Shown here piece by piece: positions 59,330 through 64,000 of a stretch of 64,000 bases of DNA. This DNA comes from Telopea speciosissima (Eukaryota > Streptophyta > Magnoliopsida > Proteales > Proteaceae), in contig NC_057925.1 in NCBI RefSeq assembly GCF_018873765.1, forward strand, positions 47,895,010 to 47,959,009. The letters run 5' to 3'. A model generated the notes under the pieces. The model searched no databases and was not told the origin of the DNA. It worked only from the letters and a program-made list of their open reading frames with translations. Position numbers and translations under genes: made by a program. How positions within the stretch are numbered: the stretch's first letter is position 1; the number at the start of each line of letters is the position of its first letter.

Positions 59330-59527
59330 TGAGGACCAATGGGGTGGTGCTGACGTGGCAGATTATCCTCATCCACAACATTCCTATCTCTCCTATTTTA
59401 GAGGTTCCCTCACAAGTCACCATTCACAAACATAAGCAAAGCTTAGTTTCAGTTCAGAGAGAGAGAGAGAGAGGTGCAATTCGTAGTAGGAATTAGGGAA
59501 AAACAGAAACCCTAGCAGAAAGGAGTA
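59330..59527 (+). promoter_or_regulatory. LHCB2 proximal promoter and 5' leader
   Basis: Upstream of the LHCB2 ATG are a CCAAT box (GACCAATGG near 59335), an ACGT-core TGACGTGGCA (about 59352), a GATA/I-box complement GATTATCC (about 59362) and CTATCTC. This combination is common in light-regulated antenna gene promoters. A GA repeat (about 59456-59474) lies in the leader. A clear TATA box was not identified. Confidence 0.45.
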
Positions 59528-59670
59528 ATGGCAACTTCTGCAATCCAACGCTCAGCTTTCGCAGGGCAGACGGCTTTGAAGCAACAGAATGAGTTGGTTC
59601 GGAAGGTCGGAAACTCCGGTGGCCGCATCTCCATGCGCCGCACAGTTAAAAGTACCCCACAGAGCATCTG
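59528..59670 (+). CDS. LHCB2: LHCB2 exon 1
   Basis: It encodes the transit peptide and N-terminal phosphorylation region, ending AGCATCTG before GTAAGT. The split codon (TG|G, Trp) falls in the trimerisation motif, the known single-intron position of LHCB2 genes. Confidence 0.93.
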
Positions 59671-61535
59671 GTAAGTAGAACCCTACGTTCAGGAATTGTT
59701 CTGATCATTCAATGACAGAAATTTCATTCTATGGAGTGTTTCCGACATTTTTTACTCTTGAGTGGTGGTGATGATTTTGAATTTGTTTCTGGTGAGGACA
59801 CTGGTTTGGTGATCAACCATGGCGCAGGTTAGATCGGAAGTATTTGAAACAAGGATCGCTTAATTGATTCAAAAATTTTATTAAATTTAGATTGGATTTG
59901 AACAGAACTCTGTTCTAAGAATCTGTTTGAGAAGTTTAATTACAGAAGTTTCCATCTTTTTTCATGAATTTATCTCATTTTAATTCAAGAAACTGTAAAT
60001 CGTTTCTCATCATAAGAATACTTCCTTTTTTTTTCGTAAGAATCATTTATACGTAGTTATATTTGTTTCTAATAAGAATTAAAGAAATGCTTTCCGAATA
60101 ACCATTCAAGAAGAACACAGCCTAAGAAATAAGACTTCATATCCTTTACATGGAACAGTATTCATTCATGTACAGTGCCATGCCACTTCTATAGTGATTC
60201 CAAATTAGTGGTCTCTAGTAAGGACTCCACAGCCTTGGCTGCTGTAGAACCTGGGTCAACTCTGTTCAAGCTTATAAAACACAGTATCGGTACTGTATCG
60301 ATCATCCGATTCAAGATTAAAAAAATTTCTTTTTGGTCGAAATTTTACTTTTTGATAGTATTGGCCGATCCATATCAGTGCCGTGGCGGGAGCCTAGTAG
60401 AAACAGGGTTTTAGTTCACCGAAACCGATATGTATCCGGTTCAATTTGGCCAAAAATGCAAAACAAACTATCTTTTGACTGATATCATCGACATGTATCA
60501 GTTAGGTATCGGTCATGGGTGATACCAATACGGCCAATCGTACAACGATACCTAAAGCCTAGGGCATGATACCGAAATTTAGGACACTGTTCTGTCATTA
60601 CCGTCACAAAATTGGAAGAAAAAAAAAGTCCTCTCCAATTCCCTAAATGTGTAGTGTGGTGCAGTTCCGGGTGGAGATGTCAGCACCTGCCAGGTCGGAC
60701 ATCCAATAAAAAAAACGAAATTTATGAGCTCAGAGAGCTCAAACCGTTGGATGTCCAAGCTGTCAAGTGTCGATCTCTCCACCCTGAACTGCTGCACGTT
60801 GCATCATTGGGGAATTGGAAAGGATTTAAATCCCACAAAATTCATTGAAAATGTTATTGATCTGACTCCGGAAAATAAATCAGGTACGGCCCAGACAGGC
60901 CCAAATACTTGGGCCCATTTTCTGAGCAGACTCCATCATACCTGACTGGTGAATTCCCTGGAGATTACGGGTGGGACACTGCCGGGCTGTCAGCTGACCC
61001 GGAGACCTTTGCCAAGAACCGTGAGCTAGAGGTTATCCATTGCCGATGGGCGATGCTCGGTGCACTCGGTTGTGTCTTCCCTGAGATCCTCGCAAAGAAT
61101 GGCGTCAAATTTGGCGAGGCAGTATGGTTCAAAGCCGGGGCTCAGATCTTCTCCGAAGGTGGACTTGACTACCTAGGCAACCCGAACCTGATCCATGCCC
61201 AGAGCATCCTTGCAATATGGGCCACCCAGGTTGTTCTCATGGGCTTTGTTGAGGGGTACCGAGTTGGTGGAGGCCCACTAGGAGAAGGATTGGACTCGCT
61301 CTACCCAGGTGGGGCATTTGACCCATTGGGCTTGGCTGATGATCCAGATGCTTTTGCAGAGTTGAAGGTGAAGGAGATTAAGAATGGAAGGCTGGCCATG
61401 TTCTCCATGTTTGGCTTCTTTGTTCAGGCAATTGTGACAGGGAAAGGCCCAATTGAGAACCTTTTCGACCACCTCGCAGATCCGGCGTCCAACAATGCAT
61501 GGGCTTACGCGACTAACTTCGTTCCCGGAAAGTGA
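59528..61535 (+). CDS. LHCB2: LHCB2-type light-harvesting chlorophyll a/b protein of PSII
   Basis: It is joined from 59528-59670 and 60884-61535 (795 nt, 264 residues), with intron GTAAGT...CAG. Residues 1 to about 36 are the plastid transit peptide ([17 protein letters not shown]). The mature protein is predicted to start [10 protein letters not shown], the LHCB2 signature carrying the threonine phosphorylated by the state-transition kinase. WYGPDR (residues 48-53) is the trimerisation motif. Helix B ([15 protein letters not shown]) and helix A ([15 protein letters not shown]) hold the chlorophyll-ligating E/H/R/N residues. The end [10 protein letters not shown] is typical. Helix B has a Cys in IHCRWAM where Ser is usual. 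It acts in LHCII trimers of the thylakoid membrane. Confidence 0.95.
59671..60883 (+). other. LHCB2 intron (1213 bp) with repeat relics
   Basis: It is longer than is typical for this gene. It contains a stretch at about 60280-60570 rich in TATCGATA/GGTATCGG words related to the hAT-like element at 31343-33140, and a foldback MITE at 60628-60834 ending 49 bp before the acceptor. Confidence 0.7.
60628..60834. mobile_element. Foldback MITE in LHCB2 intron, copy 2 of CGGACATCCAA family
   Basis: Its ends are GTCCTCTCCAATTCCCTAAA and the near complement GGGGAATTGGAAAGGAT. Inner arms GTGCAGTTCCGGGTGGAGAT / ATCTCTCCACCCTGAACTGC pair, as do GGTCGGACATCCAA / TTGGATGTCCAAGCTG. It is related to 21625-21756. 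Confidence 0.65.
60884..61535 (+). CDS. LHCB2: LHCB2 exon 2
   Basis: It follows acceptor AAATCAG and continues GTACGGCCCAGACAGG (YGPDR). It contains all three membrane helices and the stop at 61533-61535. GC content and codon use are higher than in surrounding DNA, as usual for antenna genes. Confidence 0.95.
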
Positions 61536-62630
61536 ATTTGACTGAAACTCAAGCTCCCTTATCCCTCTCCCTTAATTTGTATGTAGCTAGTACTATTATA
61601 TTATGTAGTCTTCTAGGGTTTGTTCAATCATGAATATGTAATTTTATGGGAGATGAATGCTTTGACTTGTATCTATTTTCAGTGATTTAAAATGAAAGAC
61701 ATTGCTTCTGAAGAGCCAAATACTGGATACCTATAGAATGTTGCATTCTTTCTTTAAGAACTTGAAAAGGGACAAAAAAATTGTTGGGCACTGTTCAAAT
61801 GGTTCTCTAATGAAGCTTTTTCTCTTTTGAGATTGGTATTTCAATTTCAAACACAGAGAAACTGTTAGGGAGCATTGCAATCGTCCTTCGTACTTACCAC
61901 CTTTTTTGTTTTGGGGGGTTTTGGTTCTCTGGAGCAATTCTAATAATTAAGAATCATGTTAGCCACAAAATTACTTCTCTAAAGTGATTTTGAAGCTTTC
62001 ATTTTTTTGAATCTTTTTTCCTTTATGATCCAGGAATGCTTCTTCACTTTTCCGGGGTACTTGTGATCATAATTCGTCCACTGTTCGCATTAAAGAAGTA
62101 TTTTCAAGAAGAATCATTCTAGAAAATAGGATTTATGAAAGCAGCCTTTCTCTTTTGCCATCTTTATTTTGTTCTAAATTTGCTTCATGGCCATGATGGA
62201 GAAATTTCAAGGAGAAGAATGACCTATCTGATTGGAGAGTTAATCTTCTTCTTTTTAATCTTGCTGTGTGTAGGGCGGGGGTAAGACGGTATTTTCTGTC
62301 TTGCTGTGTGTAGGACGCACGATAGTATCGGACAAGCGGAATAAATAGCTGACTTGAAAGGAATTTTTTTTTTTTTTTTTTTTTTCCATTTTAGCATGCT
62401 AGAGACATTTTTCTTGTTACTGCAAGTTTTCCTAATATTTTGTTCTGTTTTATCCATAGGCCTTTAAATAGGGAAGCTCATTTTCTTTCCTCTGGTGCTC
62501 TTTTTCTTGTAAAAAATAAAAATAAAAACCAACAATTGCCACAGAACATGTTTGGGGCTCTCTAATTTTCCAAGCGGCAACTCAAGTACACATATGGGAT
62601 GAGGCAAGGTAGGGCAAGGAAAGTAGGAAG
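61536..62630. other. LHCB2 3' region and AT-rich intergenic DNA
   Basis: The 3' untranslated region probably ends before about 61700 (T-rich, with AATGAAA near 61690). No gene is seen in the rest. There is a T-run of about 23 near 62366-62388. Confidence 0.45.
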
Positions 62631-62753
62631 CGGATCCTCTCCAGCACATCCAGCGTGCATGTGAAAAACGCCTAAGATGCTGTCCTTGGGTGTGTACCGC
62701 CTGCCCAGCCGTCCGATGCACGTTGGATGCACTCGTGTGCTGGAGAAGATCTG
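62631..62753. mobile_element. Foldback MITE with GGATCCTCTCCAGCAC ends
   Basis: The left GGATCCTCTCCAGCACATCC and right GTGCTGGAGAAGATC are inverted. Inner GTGCATG / ATGCACGTTGGATGCA pair too. It is about 120 bp and non-coding. Confidence 0.65.
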
Positions 62754-62859
62754 ACCCTAGGGTTTTCAAATACTTACCATACCAACCCTAAACAAAAATC
62801 GGCCATAATATACCCAACTCCATTAGGGACGGGGTGAACACTTCTAAATTTTTTTTTTT

Positions 62860-63075
62860 TTTTTTGGTTTTTTTGGTTTTTGTTTTTTTTTTTTTGGGTG
62901 ACAGGAGGGGTATCCGACTTTAGGCCGACTAAATCCCCCCTGGGTTTATACATGACCCCCGCGCCACACACGAACCGAGAGCTTCTGGACCCTAGTGAGC
63001 CTCAGGTGGGTGGCCCCAAAAAATTATGCAGCGGCGAAGGTTTGATCACAAGACCTTGCTTCCTAACCTCTGAAT
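62860..63075 (-). mobile_element. SINE-like repeat, copy 2
   Basis: It begins with a T-rich run (poly-A on the minus strand), then GCCGACTAAATCCCCCCTGG, ATACATGACCCCCGCG, CACGAACCG and GTGGCCCCAAA as in 16336-16510. GGTTTGATCACAAGACC near 63040 may be the box B side. On the minus strand the order is tRNA-like head, body, A-tail, consistent with a SINE. Confidence 0.55.
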
Positions 63076-63199
63076 TTTACAAAGACAATTACATAAGGAC
63101 TGAGTTTTCGTCAACCCATAGTAAAGGAGAATTTTTTAACGATCGTTACGGTAGTGGGATACGCATTGTTGTAGGAATCATTATCGTCTACGGTTCCCT

Positions 63200-63330
63200 G
63201 ACCGGTGCAGTTCCCTAGTGCCTATCACAAGAGGGGGGGTGAGACCCACCCAGGGCACCTGACCGAATACTCTGCCCAAGTGGGATCCACTCTCCTCTTG
63301 TGAGAGGCACTAGAGAACCACACCGGTCAG
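63200..63330. mobile_element. Foldback MITE with CTGACCGGTG ends
   Basis: CTGACCGGTGCAGTTCCCTAG at the left is inverted near the right end (CTAGAGAACCACACCGGTCAG), with further pairing of GTGCCTATCACAAGAGG and CCTCTTGTGAGAGGCAC. No coding capacity. The bases from 63331 to 64000 show no further supportable feature. Confidence 0.65.
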
Positions 63331-64000
63331 ACACCACATACGATAAAATTTTTCCTTATAGATGGAGAAATAGTTTCAAGTGTCAACTTTCAATCTCCTC
63401 TAGTAAGGATAATGATGATAGTAGAATTATAGGTGAACCATTTGTGGGGAAGGAAAACTTTCTGCTTTACACCCCACCTTACCCAAATAGAAAAAGTTCT
63501 ATAGACACTAGTTTGTTGAAAGTGCCACATAAAGATGTGAATTTTTAGGGTTTTTTTTTTTTTAAATAAGAATTGTCAATGTTTTTTTCCGATTTGCACA
63601 ATCCAAAGGGTATCGTTGCACCATGCAAATTTCTGCCACTAACTGGTCAATCATGTCAAGTTTAAGCTAAACTCAATTGACAAAGTGGCAATAAAGCATA
63701 AAAATCAAGAATTATGAAATGGTGAATAGCCATAGGGAGACAATTAAAATAGAAAAGAGGATGTCATCACAAGTCTAGACACTATCCAATCCAATTTCGG
63801 GTTGGTGAAGAAAGTATTAGAGAAAAAAATTTCTTGCCAATAATTATGCACACACAAATTCTTAGGTGGTTTAGGTCTTATAACAAGTTCAATTCTCAAT
63901 ATTTCATCAAAAAAAGTTCAATTCACTATAAGGTTCTTTTACTCAAATTGGGTGGTAGCTGCTTACTACCCTGGCCCAATTGTGGGCTAAAGTCCTCAAA

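Noticed and set aside
1..64000. CRISPR arrays, operons, origins of replication or a prokaryotic defence system
   Set aside because: No regularly spaced short repeats or closely packed bacterial-type genes. Spliced plant genes and plant transposons account for the recognisable content.

Overview
This window is nuclear DNA of a flowering plant, probably a woody eudicot. It carries spliced genes for a plant nucleoporin and a chloroplast light-harvesting protein, with GT-AG introns, AT-rich non-coding DNA and dense plant-type transposable elements. I cannot name the species from sequence alone.

Three host genes are supported. (1) A single-exon armadillo-repeat protein (18106-19473, +). (2) A NUP133 nucleoporin gene (25195-56831, +): eight exons join in frame into about 1314 codons spread over roughly 31.6 kb, because intron 1 (8.6 kb) and intron 6 (16.5 kb) are filled with nested transposons. 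(3) A two-exon LHCB2-type chlorophyll a/b-binding protein (59528-61535, +). The genes are unrelated in function (protein-interaction scaffold, nuclear pore outer ring, photosystem II antenna), as is normal for plant gene neighbourhoods.

Region by region. 1-9390 is repeat territory: foldback MITEs, a LINE RNase H relic, and a MULE-like element with ~290-bp inverted ends nested in an older foldback element. 9394-11163 is a Pack-MULE-like element that has captured two exons of a plastid-protein gene (RPH1-like) with their splice sites. 11.2-17.4 kb holds more MITEs and a tandem duplication. The ARM gene follows, then MITE-rich DNA to 24.7 kb. A 178-bp tandem duplication lies immediately upstream of NUP133 exon 1.

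NUP133 intron 1 holds a sense-oriented chromodomain-type Ty3/gypsy relic (25813-33273, target duplication GAATG). Four later insertions sit in it: a tRNA-derived SINE in its 5' LTR, a short hAT-type element, a probable LTR-like segment, and a 1.8-kb hAT-like element in its 3' LTR that carries a further LTR-like segment. Intron 6 holds an antisense Ty1/copia relic interrupted by a second, complete copia element (44960-51396, TSD GCTTT). Each of the two copias is in turn interrupted by a ~1-kb copy of one hAT family, and a third, 1.77-kb copy lies just beyond. All four copies of this hAT family in the window have 8-bp target duplications. Despite this load every NUP133 exon junction keeps phase.

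The interval before LHCB2 contains a short plastid-DNA insertion with a decayed trnI-CAU. The last 2.4 kb holds MITEs and a SINE-like repeat. No CRISPR, rRNA or prokaryotic feature was seen. The most novel material is the transposon biology: splice-competent gene capture, a hAT element carrying tandem 3'-splice-site-like repeats, and a working-looking gene assembled around about 25 kb of intron.
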